Positions 9,524-18,906 of a stretch of 64,000 nucleotides of DNA are shown in pieces. Under the pieces are notes generated by a model that worked only from the letters and a program-made list of their open reading frames with translations, made no database searches and was not told the origin of the DNA. The translations under genes and the position numbers were made by a program. Position 1 is the first letter of the stretch, and each line of letters begins with the position of its first letter. The DNA is from an uncultured Desulfobulbus sp. (GTDB taxonomy: Bacteria > Desulfobacterota > Desulfobulbia > Desulfobulbales > Desulfobulbaceae): the NCBI RefSeq assembly GCF_963664075.1, contig NZ_OY760916.1, positions 3,183,001 to 3,247,000 of the forward strand, given 5' to 3'.

Positions 9524-9889
9524 TTAAAACTGCAGTCCGCCTTCGCGGGCACCCTCAGACAGTGATTTCACACGTCCGTGGTAGACATTACCACCGCGAT
9601 CAAAGACAACCTGCTCGATACCTGCAGATATTGCTTTCTCAGCGATCTTAAGCCCCACCTGTTTAGCCTGCGCACATTTATCGCCGGCATCATCAGCATT
9701 GAAGTCCTTGTGCTCGGTGGACATGGAGACCAAGGTTTTATGCTGGGTGTCATCAATAATCTGGGCGTAAATGTGGCGGTTGCTACGAAATACACACAAA
9801 CGGGGGCGCTGACTGGTCCCAGTAATTTTGACGCGAATGCGCTGAACCCGTTTCTTTCTTGCCTTTACTTTCGGATTAGTTTTGGCCAT
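9524..9889 (-). CDS. rplR: 50S ribosomal protein L18
   Basis: L18 binds 5S rRNA and helps place it in the central protuberance. The 121 residues contain GTSQRPRLCVFRSNRHIYAQ near residue 28 and the C-terminal VVFDRGGNVYHGRVKSLSEGAREGGL family signature. Spc operon order is kept, between rplF and rpsE. Confidence 0.98.
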   Translation of the reverse strand: MAKTNPKVKARKKRVQRIRVKITGTSQRPRLCVFRSNRHIYAQIIDDTQHKTLVSMSTEHKDFNADDAGDKCAQAKQVGLKIAEKAISAGIEQVVFDRGGNVYHGRVKSLSEGAREGGLQF

Positions 9890-9914
9890 GGTCGGTTATT
9901 CTATGTGTAAGTTT

Positions 9915-10457
9915 TTATTTTTTACCGCCGGCCTTGCCGACTTTACGTACAATGTGTTCGTCTACGTAACGAATACCTTTGCCTTTATAGGGTTCAGGTT
10001 TTCTGATTGCACGGATCTGAGCTGCGGTCATCCCGACAAGTTCTTTATCAATACCTTCTAAGGTAATTGAGTTGTCCTTATCAACGGTGGCTGAAATGCC
10101 TGCCGGCAGAGTAAAATCAACGGGATTAGAATACCCGACGTTCAGTGTCAGGGTTGCACCTTGCACGTTTGCACGATAGCCAACACCTTCAACCATGAGT
10201 TTCTTGCTGAACCCCTGGTCAACACCAACGACCATATTGTTAATCAAAGACCGGGTCATTCCCCAAAAGGCCAATACCTTTTTGCTGGTTCCCTTCGGGG
10301 AGAATACCAAGGTATTGTCTTCCAGGGCAACGGCGATCTCAGGGCGGATGTCCCGCTCAAGATTACCTTTCTTGCCCTGGACTTTGATGTGTGTTCCTTT
10401 TATTTCAACCTTCACCCCACTGGGGATCGGAACGGGTTGTTTTCCTATTCGTGACAT
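9915..10457 (-). CDS. rplF: 50S ribosomal protein L6
   Basis: L6 lies near the factor-binding site at the base of the L7/L12 stalk. It has 180 residues with the duplicated L6 fold. MSRIGKQPVPIPSGVKV opens the protein and the C-terminal KPEPYKGKGIRYVDEHIVRK motif is diagnostic. It lies between rpsH and rplR. Confidence 0.98.
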   Translation of the reverse strand: MSRIGKQPVPIPSGVKVEIKGTHIKVQGKKGNLERDIRPEIAVALEDNTLVFSPKGTSKKVLAFWGMTRSLINNMVVGVDQGFSKKLMVEGVGYRANVQGATLTLNVGYSNPVDFTLPAGISATVDKDNSITLEGIDKELVGMTAAQIRAIRKPEPYKGKGIRYVDEHIVRKVGKAGGKK

Positions 10458-10491
10458 TAGGATCTCCTTTCTTCAGCAAATCGCAAATAAA

Positions 10492-10890
10492 TTACCAAAC
10501 TTCGCAGAGAAACTCACCACCAACATTCATTTCACGAGCCTGCTTGTCGGTGATGACGCCTCTGGAAGTTGTCAGAATACCGATACCCAAGCCGCTCATT
10601 ACATTCGGAATTTGGGTGGATCGTTTGTACTGACGACAACCAGGTTTGCTGACTCTACGGATACCCGTTATTACCAGTTCGTTGTGCGGTCCATATTTCA
10701 GGTCAACCTTCAAAGTGCCTTGAGGGCCTTCTTCACTGATCTGATAATCAGTAATGTACCCTTCTTCTTTCAACACTTTGGCTACGTTGACCTTAAGTTT
10801 GGACAGTGGCATCTCAACTGAACTGAAACGCGCTTTATTAGCATTTCTAATTCTTGTCAGCATATCTGCCAACGGGTCACTCATAGACAT
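10492..10890 (-). CDS. rpsH: 30S ribosomal protein S8
   Basis: S8 is a primary 16S rRNA binder and, in E. coli, the repressor of the spc operon. The 132 residues contain DPLADMLTRIRNANKA and the C-terminal GLGIGILTTSRGVITDKQA with GGEFLCEVW. The first ATG is chosen because GAGG lies 8 bases upstream; an in-frame ATG two codons later is also possible. Confidence 0.98.
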   Translation of the reverse strand: MSMSDPLADMLTRIRNANKARFSSVEMPLSKLKVNVAKVLKEEGYITDYQISEEGPQGTLKVDLKYGPHNELVITGIRRVSKPGCRQYKRSTQIPNVMSGLGIGILTTSRGVITDKQAREMNVGGEFLCEVW

Positions 10891-10935
10891 TGAATAATCC
10901 TCTACTTTATATAAATTGGCTTTGTATGAGTATGA

Positions 10936-11121
10936 TTACCAACTAGATTTTGTTACGCCAGTGATCTCACCTTGAGAAGCCAACTTGCGGAAACACAATC
11001 TGCAAATGCCAAACTTACGGTAATACGCACGTGCGCGCCCACACAAAGGACAACGATTGTATCGTCGTACTTCAAATTTAGGGGTACGTTTAGCCTTGGC
11101 AATTAATGATTTTTTGGCCAC
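10936..11121 (-). CDS. rpsN: 30S ribosomal protein S14, type Z (zinc)
   Basis: A 61-residue S14 of the short zinc-binding type. Cysteines 24, 27, 40 and 43 (RCPLCGRA and ICRLCFRKL) form the zinc ribbon. S14 sits in the 30S head and is needed for late assembly. The gene lies between rplE and rpsH, as in type-Z operons. Confidence 0.97.
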   Translation of the reverse strand: MAKKSLIAKAKRTPKFEVRRYNRCPLCGRARAYYRKFGICRLCFRKLASQGEITGVTKSSW

Positions 11122-11165
11122 AGAATCCTCCTAGAAGCTCTACTCTGCTATCCGTCTGTCAGAAA

Positions 11166-11708
11166 TTATTTTTTTCTAAAGGGCATTCCAATAGCATCAA
11201 GCAAGGCTTTAGCCCCTTCGTCTGTTTTGGACGAGGTAACGATGGTTACGTTCAGTCCGCGAATCTGATCGATCTTATCGTAATCGATCTCCGGAAAGAT
11301 GATGTGCTCGGTAATACCCATGGAGTAGTTACCGCGTCCATCAAAGCCTTTGAAAGAAACACCGCGAAAGTCACGAACACGGGGCAGGGCAACGTTGATT
11401 AACTTGGAGAGAAAATCATACATACGCTCACTGCGCAGAGTTACGCGCGCACCAATCGGCATGCCTTCGCGAAGCTTAAAGGTTGCAATGGATTTTTTAG
11501 CTTTGGTAACGACTGCCTTCTGACCTGCGATACGAGTCAGCTCAAGTGCTGCCTTCTCTACGATCTTCGGGTTTTGAACAGCCTCACCAAGGCCCATATT
11601 GAGAACAACTTTCTCAACACAGGGGATGTCCATCACGTTTTCAATCCCGAGCTGCTTCTGCAGGGCGGGTTTAATTTCGTTCTCGTATTGTTCTTTTAAT
11701 GTGCCCAT
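11166..11708 (-). CDS. rplE: 50S ribosomal protein L5
   Basis: L5 binds 5S rRNA and contacts P-site tRNA. The 180 residues include [39 protein letters not shown] and the C-terminal [20 protein letters not shown]. The length is normal. It is placed rplX-rplE-rpsN. Confidence 0.98.
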   Translation of the reverse strand: MGTLKEQYENEIKPALQKQLGIENVMDIPCVEKVVLNMGLGEAVQNPKIVEKAALELTRIAGQKAVVTKAKKSIATFKLREGMPIGARVTLRSERMYDFLSKLINVALPRVRDFRGVSFKGFDGRGNYSMGITEHIIFPEIDYDKIDQIRGLNVTIVTSSKTDEGAKALLDAIGMPFRKK

Positions 11709-11734
11709 TCTTTACTCCGTAAGCGAGAATGCCG

Positions 11735-12070
11735 TCATTTAGATACTTCGATGGTAGCTTTGCACTTTTTGCAAATGCGAACCTTGGTGCCGTCATCAAG
11801 GATCTGCTTACCGACACGTACAGTCTCGGCGCATTCTGGGCACACCAGCATGACATTGGAAATATGAATGCCAGCTTCTCTTTCAATGATCTGTCCGGAT
11901 TGGGTAGCGTCGGTAGCTTTCTGGTGTTTTTTGATCATGTTGATTCGCTCAACGACTACTCGGTCATTGTCGCGGTCAACACGTAACACCTTACCTACTC
12001 TTCCCTTATCTTTTCCAGCAATGACTTCTACTTTGTCATTTACGCGCAAATTGCTATGACCTTGACGCAT
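11735..12070 (-). CDS. rplX: 50S ribosomal protein L24
   Basis: L24 initiates large-subunit assembly. The 111 residues start [21 protein letters not shown] with a KOW motif ([14 protein letters not shown]) near residue 16. The C-terminal half carries [12 protein letters not shown] and [10 protein letters not shown], which looks like a four-Cys zinc ribbon found in a subset of L24 proteins. Confidence 0.97.
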   Translation of the reverse strand: MRQGHSNLRVNDKVEVIAGKDKGRVGKVLRVDRDNDRVVVERINMIKKHQKATDATQSGQIIEREAGIHISNVMLVCPECAETVRVGKQILDDGTKVRICKKCKATIEVSK

Positions 12071-12110
12071 ATCGTAATCCCCTTAATTATTTAGGTAATT
12101 GAGGTAGTGT

Positions 12111-12479
12111 TTATAATACTTCAGGAGCAAGGGAGATTATCTTCATGAAGCCAAGTGATCTCAGTTCACGAGCAATAGGTCCAAAAATACGCGTTCCAAT
12201 GGGTTCACCATTGGTGCCCAGCAGTACGGCAGCATTTTCATCAAACCGAACCGTCGTATCTTCCGGACGTTTGATAGCCTTAACAGTTCGCACGACTACG
12301 GCATTAAGAACATCCCCCTTTTTGACTTTGGCATGGGGAATCGCTTCTTTTACCGTCACTACAATAATATCACCAATACGTGCATAGCGCTTTCCTGTGC
12401 CACCAAGTACTCTGATACAGAGTATTTTCTTGGCACCGGAATTATCGGCTACATTTAACACGGTTTCAGTTTGGATCAT
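12111..12479 (-). CDS. rplN: 50S ribosomal protein L14
   Basis: L14 forms an intersubunit bridge with 16S rRNA. The 122 residues start [20 protein letters not shown] and contain [27 protein letters not shown] and the [13 protein letters not shown] signature. The spc operon is read rplN-rplX-rplE. Confidence 0.98.
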   Translation of the reverse strand: MIQTETVLNVADNSGAKKILCIRVLGGTGKRYARIGDIIVVTVKEAIPHAKVKKGDVLNAVVVRTVKAIKRPEDTTVRFDENAAVLLGTNGEPIGTRIFGPIARELRSLGFMKIISLAPEVL

Positions 12480-12538
12480 GACCTCACCCGATTATCTTCT
12501 CGATTCGTTTCTAAAGCTGATTATTAGGTGCTTTGGAT

Positions 12539-12793
12539 TTATACAGCACGCTCTACAATGCTTCGAACCAGCCATCTTTTCTTTTTGGACAAGGGACGGC
12601 ATTCTTCGATTACCACCAAATCACCGATCTGGCAGTCATTAGATGCGTCATGAGCCATATATTTGACCTGTTGGCGAATATATTTCCCATACAGTTTATG
12701 GGGGACTTTGCGCTCGACGAGAACGACGACGCTCTTGTCCATTTTATTGCTGACAACAAAGCCTTGTCGCGTTTTTTTTACGTTTTCGCTCAT
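12539..12793 (-). CDS. rpsQ: 30S ribosomal protein S17
   Basis: S17 is a primary 16S rRNA-binding OB-fold protein. From the ATG at 12793 it has 84 residues, with [19 protein letters not shown] and [28 protein letters not shown]. The longer open frame starts at a TTG four codons upstream whose bases overlap the likely ribosome binding site, so the ATG is preferred. It lies between rpmC and rplN. Confidence 0.97.
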   Translation of the reverse strand: MSENVKKTRQGFVVSNKMDKSVVVLVERKVPHKLYGKYIRQQVKYMAHDASNDCQIGDLVVIEECRPLSKKKRWLVRSIVERAV

Positions 12794-12821
12794 TGTATTT
12801 TCCAAGTCTAAAATTAATCAG

Positions 12822-13019
12822 CTACGCTGCTTGGTTTTGTTTCTCAGCAAGAATAGTCTGTATTCTAGCAATGTCTTTACGAAGTTGATTGAGTTTAGCA
12901 GGATTTTCAAGGCGGCGGATACCATGTTTAAACTGGAGTTTAAACAGATCTTCCCTTGTCTCTTCTTCCTTTTTCAGCAAGTCTTCGACGGCTAAACTTC
13001 TCAGATCTTTTGCTTTCAT
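12822..13019 (-). CDS. rpmC: 50S ribosomal protein L29
   Basis: L29 sits at the exit tunnel where signal recognition particle and trigger factor dock. The 65 residues start [20 protein letters not shown] and contain [19 protein letters not shown]. Its ATG overlaps the rplP stop by four bases, which implies translational coupling. Confidence 0.97.
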   Translation of the reverse strand: MKAKDLRSLAVEDLLKKEEETREDLFKLQFKHGIRRLENPAKLNQLRKDIARIQTILAEKQNQAA

Positions 13020-13432
13020 ATTACTTTACTCTTACTGATCAAAGTGGTGGGAAATGGAAGCTTATAGCTTGCAAGCCGAAGGGCTTCCATGGCCAGTGCC
13101 TCAGGTACCCCTTTGAGCTCATAGAGGATACGACCAGGACGAATGGTTGCTACCCAATACTCAGGTACACCTTTACCCTTACCCATACGAGTCTCAGCCG
13201 GCTTTTTGGTGATCGGTTTGTCAGGGAAAACCCGAATCCACAATTTACCGCCACGTTTTACTTTACGGTTAATGGCAATACGGGCTGCCTCAATCTGCTG
13301 TGCGGTCATACGGCCACAACCAACAGCTTTGATAGCGTAATCGCCATAGGCAAGCTCAGCGCCTCGGCTGGAGACGCCGTCCATTCTGCCCTTAAACTGT
13401 TTTCTATGTTTAACTTTACGAGGACTTAACAT
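13016..13432 (-). CDS. rplP: 50S ribosomal protein L16
   Basis: L16 helps shape the A-site region of the peptidyl-transferase centre. The 138 residues begin [19 protein letters not shown] and contain [31 protein letters not shown] and [13 protein letters not shown]. It is in S10 operon order between rpsC and rpmC. Confidence 0.98.
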   Translation of the reverse strand: MLSPRKVKHRKQFKGRMDGVSSRGAELAYGDYAIKAVGCGRMTAQQIEAARIAINRKVKRGGKLWIRVFPDKPITKKPAETRMGKGKGVPEYWVATIRPGRILYELKGVPEALAMEALRLASYKLPFPTTLISKSKVI

Positions 13433-13471
13433 ATCTTAACTCCTAAGAAATTCACCGGGCGCGAAAAAAGA

Positions 13472-14137
13472 TCAGTTGGCCTGAGCCTGGCTGTCTGCGA
13501 CGTTTTCGGTCTCAGCCAGTACTTCACCTTTAAAGATCCAAACTTTAACGCCGATGATTCCATATGTGGTTTTTGCTTCGGCGGTTCCGTAATCGATATC
13601 GGCACGCAGAGTGTGCAGCGGTACGCGGCCCTCTTTGAACCATTCGGTACGTGACATCTCAGCACCACCAAGACGACCGGAACAGGAAATTTTTATGCCC
13701 TGCACACCAAACCGAAGAGCAGAATTGATCGACTTTTTCATGGCCCGACGAAAGGCAATACGTCGCTCAAGCTGAGTAGCGATGTTTTCAGCGACCAACT
13801 GGGCGTCGGCCTCAGGGCGACGGACTTCCTGGATGTCGATGAAACAGGCGCGTTTGAACTTCTGCTCCAGATCTTTTTTCAGCCCTTCAATCTCAGAACC
13901 CTTCTTACCGATAACGATACCGGGACGAGCGGTGAAGAGTTTGATTTTAATCTTTTCACCGGTACGCTCAATGATAATGCGAGCGATACCTGCATGATAA
14001 AGACGTTTTTTCAGATATTTGCGGATCAGCTGATCCTGATGCAGATTTCCCGCATATTCTTTATCAGCGTACCAAATGGATTCCCAAGAGCGTGTTATGT
14101 TAATACGCAGTCCGATGGGATTTACTTTTTGTCCCAA
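13472..14137 (-). CDS. rpsC: 30S ribosomal protein S3
   Basis: S3 lies at the mRNA entry tunnel and has helicase activity with S4 and S5. The 221 residues start [20 protein letters not shown]. The KH domain motif [19 protein letters not shown] is near residue 70, and [11 protein letters not shown]-type sequence ([18 protein letters not shown]) is near residue 130. It follows rplV. Confidence 0.98.
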   Translation of the reverse strand: MGQKVNPIGLRINITRSWESIWYADKEYAGNLHQDQLIRKYLKKRLYHAGIARIIIERTGEKIKIKLFTARPGIVIGKKGSEIEGLKKDLEQKFKRACFIDIQEVRRPEADAQLVAENIATQLERRIAFRRAMKKSINSALRFGVQGIKISCSGRLGGAEMSRTEWFKEGRVPLHTLRADIDYGTAEAKTTYGIIGVKVWIFKGEVLAETENVADSQAQAN

Positions 14138-14181
14138 GATAACCCTCCGTTCCCTCTGCTAATATTCGTTATTTGATGAAT

Positions 14182-14514
14182 TTAGGCTTCGTCTACGACA
14201 ACAGTTATGTGACTGGTGCGTTTCAGAATGCGGGTAGCACGCCCTTGGGCTCTTGGACGAAATCGCTTGAGCATTGGCCCACCATCCACCATGATTTCTT
14301 TTACATAGAGGCTGTCCACATCTACAGAATCACGCTGATCAGCATTAGCAACAGCAGACTCAAGCACCTTACGAATAATTTGGGCTGCCTTTTTCGGCAT
14401 AAACCGTAGGGTGGTCACAGCAGTATCGGCTTTCATTCCACGGACAACATCAGCTACAAGACGTGCCTTCTGTGGTGAGATACGTATATACTTAGCGACG
14501 GCTTTTGTTTCCAT
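14182..14514 (-). CDS. rplV: 50S ribosomal protein L22
   Basis: L22 lines the peptide exit tunnel. From the ATG at 14514 it has 110 residues, with [18 protein letters not shown] at the start and [21 protein letters not shown] at the tunnel-hairpin end. The longer frame opens at a GTG three codons upstream, but GGAG is 8 bases from this ATG. Confidence 0.97.
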   Translation of the reverse strand: METKAVAKYIRISPQKARLVADVVRGMKADTAVTTLRFMPKKAAQIIRKVLESAVANADQRDSVDVDSLYVKEIMVDGGPMLKRFRPRAQGRATRILKRTSHITVVVDEA

Positions 14515-14553
14515 CGTGTTCACTCCTCAGGATCTTTCCTGCAAGATCTATTA

Positions 14554-14829
14554 TTACTTGCGGCCTTTTTTATCAGCTGCGTGCCCGTAGTAGGTACGGG
14601 TCGGTGAAAATTCACCCAATTTGTGGCCAACCATATTCTCTGTCACGTAAACAGGGATAAATTTGTTTCCGTTATGGACGGCAAAGGTGAGTCCAACCAT
14701 CTCTGGGAGAATATCAGACCGACGAGACCAGGTTTTGATCACCTTACGAGAACCACTTTCCTGGGCCTGCAACACTTTCTTCATCAGATGGTCATCGACG
14801 AAGGGGCCTTTTTTTATAGATCGAGCCAT
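14554..14829 (-). CDS. rpsS: 30S ribosomal protein S19
   Basis: S19 pairs with S13 in the 30S head. The 91 residues begin [19 protein letters not shown] and contain [29 protein letters not shown], which is diagnostic. It is in standard order between rplB and rplV. Confidence 0.98.
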   Translation of the reverse strand: MARSIKKGPFVDDHLMKKVLQAQESGSRKVIKTWSRRSDILPEMVGLTFAVHNGNKFIPVYVTENMVGHKLGEFSPTRTYYGHAADKKGRK

Positions 14830-14847
14830 TCCTAGTATCTCCGTGTA

Positions 14848-15669
14848 CTATTTCCGTTTATTGACGATATCGCGATCAGAAGCCTTAGGCTTTCTGGTTT
14901 TGTATCCCTTAGCAGGCATACCCCACGGTGAACATGGATGACGTCCACCAGAGCTTTTACCTTCACCACCACCCATGGGGTGATCAACAGGGTTCATTGC
15001 GACACCACGTACAGAGGGACGGATACCTTTCCATCGTGAGCGTCCGGCCTTACCTAATTTTTCACTACCATATTCGGTGTTACCAACCTGACCGATGCAG
15101 GCGCGGCAATCCTTATGGAATTTACGTACTTCGCCAGAGGGAAGTTTGACCAGAACCTGGTTGCCATCTTTAGCCATCAGCTGAGCGGAAGCACCTGCAG
15201 AGCGCACAAGCTGTGCACCTTTACCGATCTTCATCTCAACATTGTGGATGATGGTACCCAACGGAATGTTAACCATGGGCAGACAGTTACCAACTTTGAT
15301 ATCTGAGCCTGCGCCGGCTACAACCGTATCGCCAACCTTGATGCCTTTAGGCGCCAGGATGTAGGTCTTCTCACCATCGGCGTAGACCAGAAGCGCGAGG
15401 TTAGCAGAACGGTTCGGATCGTACTCAATGGCACTGACCGTGGCCGGAACCTGCTCTTTGTTGCGCTTCCAATCAATAATTCTATATTTACGCTTGTGGC
15501 CGCCACCTTTATGACGAGAGGTGACCCGGCCGTAGGCATTACGACCACCGGTTTTTTTCAGTGTAGCCGTCAGTGATTTTTCAGGTCCTTTATTCGAAAG
15601 GTCGTCCTGACGAATGGAAACGTGATGACGGCTTCCAGGTGATGTCGGTTTATGGATTTTAATAGCCAT
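14848..15669 (-). CDS. rplB: 50S ribosomal protein L2
   Basis: L2 is needed for subunit joining and peptidyl-transferase activity. The 273 residues contain [19 protein letters not shown] near residue 42 and, near the C-terminus, [18 protein letters not shown] with the conserved His (DHPMGG) close to the catalytic centre. The tail rich in Lys, Arg and Pro is normal. Confidence 0.98.
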   Translation of the reverse strand: MAIKIHKPTSPGSRHHVSIRQDDLSNKGPEKSLTATLKKTGGRNAYGRVTSRHKGGGHKRKYRIIDWKRNKEQVPATVSAIEYDPNRSANLALLVYADGEKTYILAPKGIKVGDTVVAGAGSDIKVGNCLPMVNIPLGTIIHNVEMKIGKGAQLVRSAGASAQLMAKDGNQVLVKLPSGEVRKFHKDCRACIGQVGNTEYGSEKLGKAGRSRWKGIRPSVRGVAMNPVDHPMGGGEGKSSGGRHPCSPWGMPAKGYKTRKPKASDRDIVNKRK

Positions 15670-15715
15670 TTCTCTTCCTATAATCGCAGCAGACGAGTCT
15701 TAGTGACCGCGGGGA

Positions 15716-16006
15716 TCAAAGCTCGTCAAGGAAATCGATTTTTCCTTCTGACAAGGTGATATATGCTTTCTTCCAGTTACTGGTGTAGCCAGCAGAACCT
15801 GCGCCAACACGTTTTTTCTTGCCGGTCATATTTGCAGTGGCAACTTTGGCTACAGTAACATCGAACAAGCTTTCCACGGCCTCTTTGATCTCGATCTTGT
15901 TAGCACGACGATCGACCTTGAAGACAACCTTGTTCTCAGTCTCTTGGAGAAAGTTTCCCTTCTCAGTCAGGCACGGTTTTTTGATAACTTCGTATATAAC
16001 TTTCAT
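15716..16006 (-). CDS. rplW: 50S ribosomal protein L23
   Basis: L23 is the main docking site for trigger factor and SRP at the tunnel exit. The 96 residues include VIKKPCLTEKGNFLQE, VFKVDRRANKIEIKEAVESLF and KKRVGAGSAGYTSNWKKAYITL. The start codon overlaps the rplD stop by four bases. Confidence 0.97.
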   Translation of the reverse strand: MKVIYEVIKKPCLTEKGNFLQETENKVVFKVDRRANKIEIKEAVESLFDVTVAKVATANMTGKKKRVGAGSAGYTSNWKKAYITLSEGKIDFLDEL

Positions 16007-16626
16007 GCCTGTACCCTCTCCTCGATTTTTGCAAGACTGGACTGGATAAGCATCAGTTTTGAATGTTTGAGAATGTCATATACATTCAGGCCTTCAACAG
16101 GCAGCACTGTATACCCAACCGCGTTACGGGAAGAAAGGCTGATCTGCTCGTCAACCCCTTCGGTGATAACCAGACAGTTATCAAACGCAAACTTGTCCAT
16201 AACCTGAACAAAGTTTTTGGTCTTAACTTCGGGCAATTCGAATTTATCAACGACAACCAGATTGCCTTCCTGGTTGCGAGCGCTCAGGGCCATTTTCAGA
16301 GCCAGACGCTTTACTTTTTTGGGCATGCTGTAGCTGTAGTCACGCGGTTTGGGACCAAAAGCGGTACCACCACCACGCCAGACCGGAGAGGTCCGACTAC
16401 CTGCACGGGCACGACCGGTTCCTTTCTGCCGCCAGGGTTTGGCGCCACCACCGCGAACCTCGCCGCGGGTTTTGGTGCACGCGTTACCGCTGCGACGATT
16501 AGCTCTCTGCATGCAGACGACTTCGTGAAGAATGCCGGTGTTGATTTCCACGTTGAAAACGGAATCGTTGAGCTCAACCTCGCCGACTTTTTCTGCTTGA
16601 GTATTTAGAATTTCACAAACTGCCAT
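16003..16626 (-). CDS. rplD: 50S ribosomal protein L4
   Basis: L4 lines the exit tunnel and, in E. coli, represses the S10 operon. The 207 residues contain the tunnel loop [33 protein letters not shown] near residue 45, typical of the family. No S10-type leader was recognised upstream of rpsJ. It sits between rplC and rplW. Confidence 0.97.
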   Translation of the reverse strand: MAVCEILNTQAEKVGEVELNDSVFNVEINTGILHEVVCMQRANRRSGNACTKTRGEVRGGGAKPWRQKGTGRARAGSRTSPVWRGGGTAFGPKPRDYSYSMPKKVKRLALKMALSARNQEGNLVVVDKFELPEVKTKNFVQVMDKFAFDNCLVITEGVDEQISLSSRNAVGYTVLPVEGLNVYDILKHSKLMLIQSSLAKIEERVQA

Positions 16627-16653
16627 GAGAATCTCCTTAAAAGCAGTCCAGGA

Positions 16654-17286
16654 TTACGCTTTTGAATAGATATTGACTACTCCGTTCTTTGCTCCTGGTA
16701 CCGTCCCGCGAACGAGCAAAACGTTGTCTTCTGTACGTATGTCAACAACTTTCAGATTTTTTTGAGTAACTGTATCATTTCCCATCCGTCCGGGCAGTTT
16801 CTTACCCTTGACGACACGGGCCGGCCAAGCGCTGCAGCCAATGGAACCGGGTGCGCGATGAAAGTTGGAACCGTGTGTTTTGCGTCCACCGTGAAATCCG
16901 TGACGCTTCATAACACCTTGAAAACCACGTCCCTTGCTCTGACCGGTAATGTCGATCATTTCGCCCACGGAGAGCACCTCAGACAAGGTGATTTCCTGGC
17001 CAACTTCATAAGCTTCGGGATCAGCGATTCTGAACTCTTTAACGTGGTAGAATCCTTTACCACCTGACCGCTTAAAGTGTCCTGCTTCAGGCTTATTCAA
17101 ACGCTCGGCTTTCTTTTCAAGAAATCCAACTTGGATAGCGTTATATCCTTCTTTTGCTACAGTTTTTTTCTGCAACACTGTGCAAGGGCCTGCTTCGATG
17201 ACGGTAACCGGGATTGATCGGCCATTTTCATCATAGACCCGAGTCATTCCCAATTTACGTCCTAATATTCCTTTTGTATTCGGCAT
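16654..17286 (-). CDS. rplC: 50S ribosomal protein L3
   Basis: L3 is an early large-subunit assembly protein near the peptidyl-transferase centre. From the ATG at 17286 it has 210 residues starting MPNTKGILGRKLGMTRVYDE. GFQGVMKRHGFHGGRKTHGSNFHRAPGSIG, which includes the methylated-Gln region of the family, is present. The longer frame begins at a TTG inside the spacer and is not supported. It follows rpsJ. Confidence 0.97.
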   Translation of the reverse strand: MPNTKGILGRKLGMTRVYDENGRSIPVTVIEAGPCTVLQKKTVAKEGYNAIQVGFLEKKAERLNKPEAGHFKRSGGKGFYHVKEFRIADPEAYEVGQEITLSEVLSVGEMIDITGQSKGRGFQGVMKRHGFHGGRKTHGSNFHRAPGSIGCSAWPARVVKGKKLPGRMGNDTVTQKNLKVVDIRTEDNVLLVRGTVPGAKNGVVNIYSKA

Positions 17287-17361
17287 CTGTCTACCTGGAG
17301 TCAATTCTTAATCACTTATAGCGATTATTGTTTGATCGATCAGTTTTTGCTTAGCCAACCA

Positions 17362-17676
17362 TCAGGGAAGTTTGATTTCCACGTCAACTCCGGCTGAAAG
17401 CTCAAGCTTCATCAGCGAGTCGATGGTTTGTTGTGTCGGCTCAAGAATGTCGAGCAGTCGGCGATGGGTACGCATCTCGAATTGCTCGCGAGATTTTTTA
17501 TCCACATGAGGCGACCGCAATACTGTGTATTTTGAGGTACTCGTAGGCAGCGGAATGGGTCCAACGATGGTAGCACCAGTCCGTCTTGCGGTATCTACGA
17601 TTTCTTTGGTGGACAGATCAAGGAGCTTATGATCATACCCTTTTAATCGTATACGAATTTTATCTGCAGGAATCAT
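17362..17676 (-). CDS. rpsJ: 30S ribosomal protein S10
   Basis: S10 is a head protein that also acts as NusE with NusB in antitermination; nusB is in this window at 47 kb. The 104 residues contain [21 protein letters not shown] and [35 protein letters not shown]. Its ATG is 9 bases after the tuf stop, so the str and S10 operons are probably joined. Confidence 0.98.
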   Translation of the reverse strand: MIPADKIRIRLKGYDHKLLDLSTKEIVDTARRTGATIVGPIPLPTSTSKYTVLRSPHVDKKSREQFEMRTHRRLLDILEPTQQTIDSLMKLELSAGVDVEIKLP

Positions 17677-17686
17677 AACTCTCCTT

Positions 17687-18877
17687 TTATTCGATAATTT
17701 CGGAGACTACACCAGCACCAACGGTGCGGCCACCTTCGCGGATAGCAAAGCGAAGACCAACTTCCATGGCGATTGGTGTGATCAGCTCACCGGTCACATG
17801 CACATTATCACCAGGCATTACCATCTCGACACCATCTTCGAGGGTAACAACACCGGTCACGTCAGTGGTCCGGAAATAGAACTGGGGACGATATCCGTTG
17901 AAGAAAGGAGTATGACGTCCTCCCTCTTCCTTGTTGAGGATATAGGCCTCAGCTTTAAATTTTTTGTGCGGGGTAATGGAACCCGGTTTGGCCAGAACCT
18001 GACCGCGAACAATCTCTTCGCGTTTCACGCCGCGAAGCAGTGCGCCGATGTTATCGCCAGCCTGGCCTTCGTCCAGCAGCTTGCGGAACATCTCAACACC
18101 TGTACAGGTGGTTTTGGCGGTATCACGAATACCGACGATCTCGATTTCGTCACCCACGTGGATAACACCACGCTCAACACGACCGGTGGCAACGGTACCA
18201 CGACCGGAGATAGAGAAAACATCCTCAACAGGCATAAGAAAAGGTTTATCGACCGCACGCTCTGGCTCAGGGATGTAACTGTCTACCTGCTCCATGAGGT
18301 CCCAAATGCATTTGGCTTTCTCTTCGTCTTCCGGATTTTCCAAAGCAAGAAGTGCTGACCCCTGGACAATTGGAATATCGTCACCAGGAAAATCATACTT
18401 GTCAAGCAGCTCACGAAGCTCCATCTCAACCAGCTCGATGAGCTCTTCGTCGTCTACCATGTCGCACTTGTTCAAGAAGACGACCATAGCCGGAACACCA
18501 ACCTGACGAGCCAGGAGGATATGCTCACGTGTCTGAGGCATGGGGCCATCAGTAGCTGCTACCACCAGGATAGCGCCGTCCATCTGCGCTGCACCGGTGA
18601 TCATGTTTTTGATGTAGTCAGCATGGCCAGGGCAGTCAACATGTGCATAGTGACGGCCGGGGGTCTCATACTCGACGTGAGCTGTCGCGATGGTGATACC
18701 ACGCTCTTTCTCTTCCGGGGCTTTATCAATATCACTAAAGTCAGTAAATTGAGCCTGCCCTTTGGTTGACAGTACACGTGTAATCGCAGCTGTCAGTGTG
18801 GTTTTACCATGATCGATATGACCGATAGTACCAACATTGACATGCGGCTTAGTCCGCTCAAATTTTTCCTTCGCCAT
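17687..18877 (-). CDS. tuf: Elongation factor Tu, copy 1 (str operon)
   Basis: EF-Tu delivers aminoacyl-tRNA to the ribosome. From [20 protein letters not shown] the protein has 396 residues. GTPase motifs are [10 protein letters not shown] (about residues 18-27), [13 protein letters not shown] (about 81) and NKCDMVDD (about 136). It lies behind fusA in the str operon. It differs from the second copy at 34132-35322 at about eleven amino-acid positions, so the two are not kept identical by gene conversion. Confidence 0.98.
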   Translation of the reverse strand: MAKEKFERTKPHVNVGTIGHIDHGKTTLTAAITRVLSTKGQAQFTDFSDIDKAPEEKERGITIATAHVEYETPGRHYAHVDCPGHADYIKNMITGAAQMDGAILVVAATDGPMPQTREHILLARQVGVPAMVVFLNKCDMVDDEELIELVEMELRELLDKYDFPGDDIPIVQGSALLALENPEDEEKAKCIWDLMEQVDSYIPEPERAVDKPFLMPVEDVFSISGRGTVATGRVERGVIHVGDEIEIVGIRDTAKTTCTGVEMFRKLLDEGQAGDNIGALLRGVKREEIVRGQVLAKPGSITPHKKFKAEAYILNKEEGGRHTPFFNGYRPQFYFRTTDVTGVVTLEDGVEMVMPGDNVHVTGELITPIAMEVGLRFAIREGGRTVGAGVVSEIIE

Positions 18878-18906
18878 CTTCTGCACCTCAACTCGGGCTA
18901 TACTCG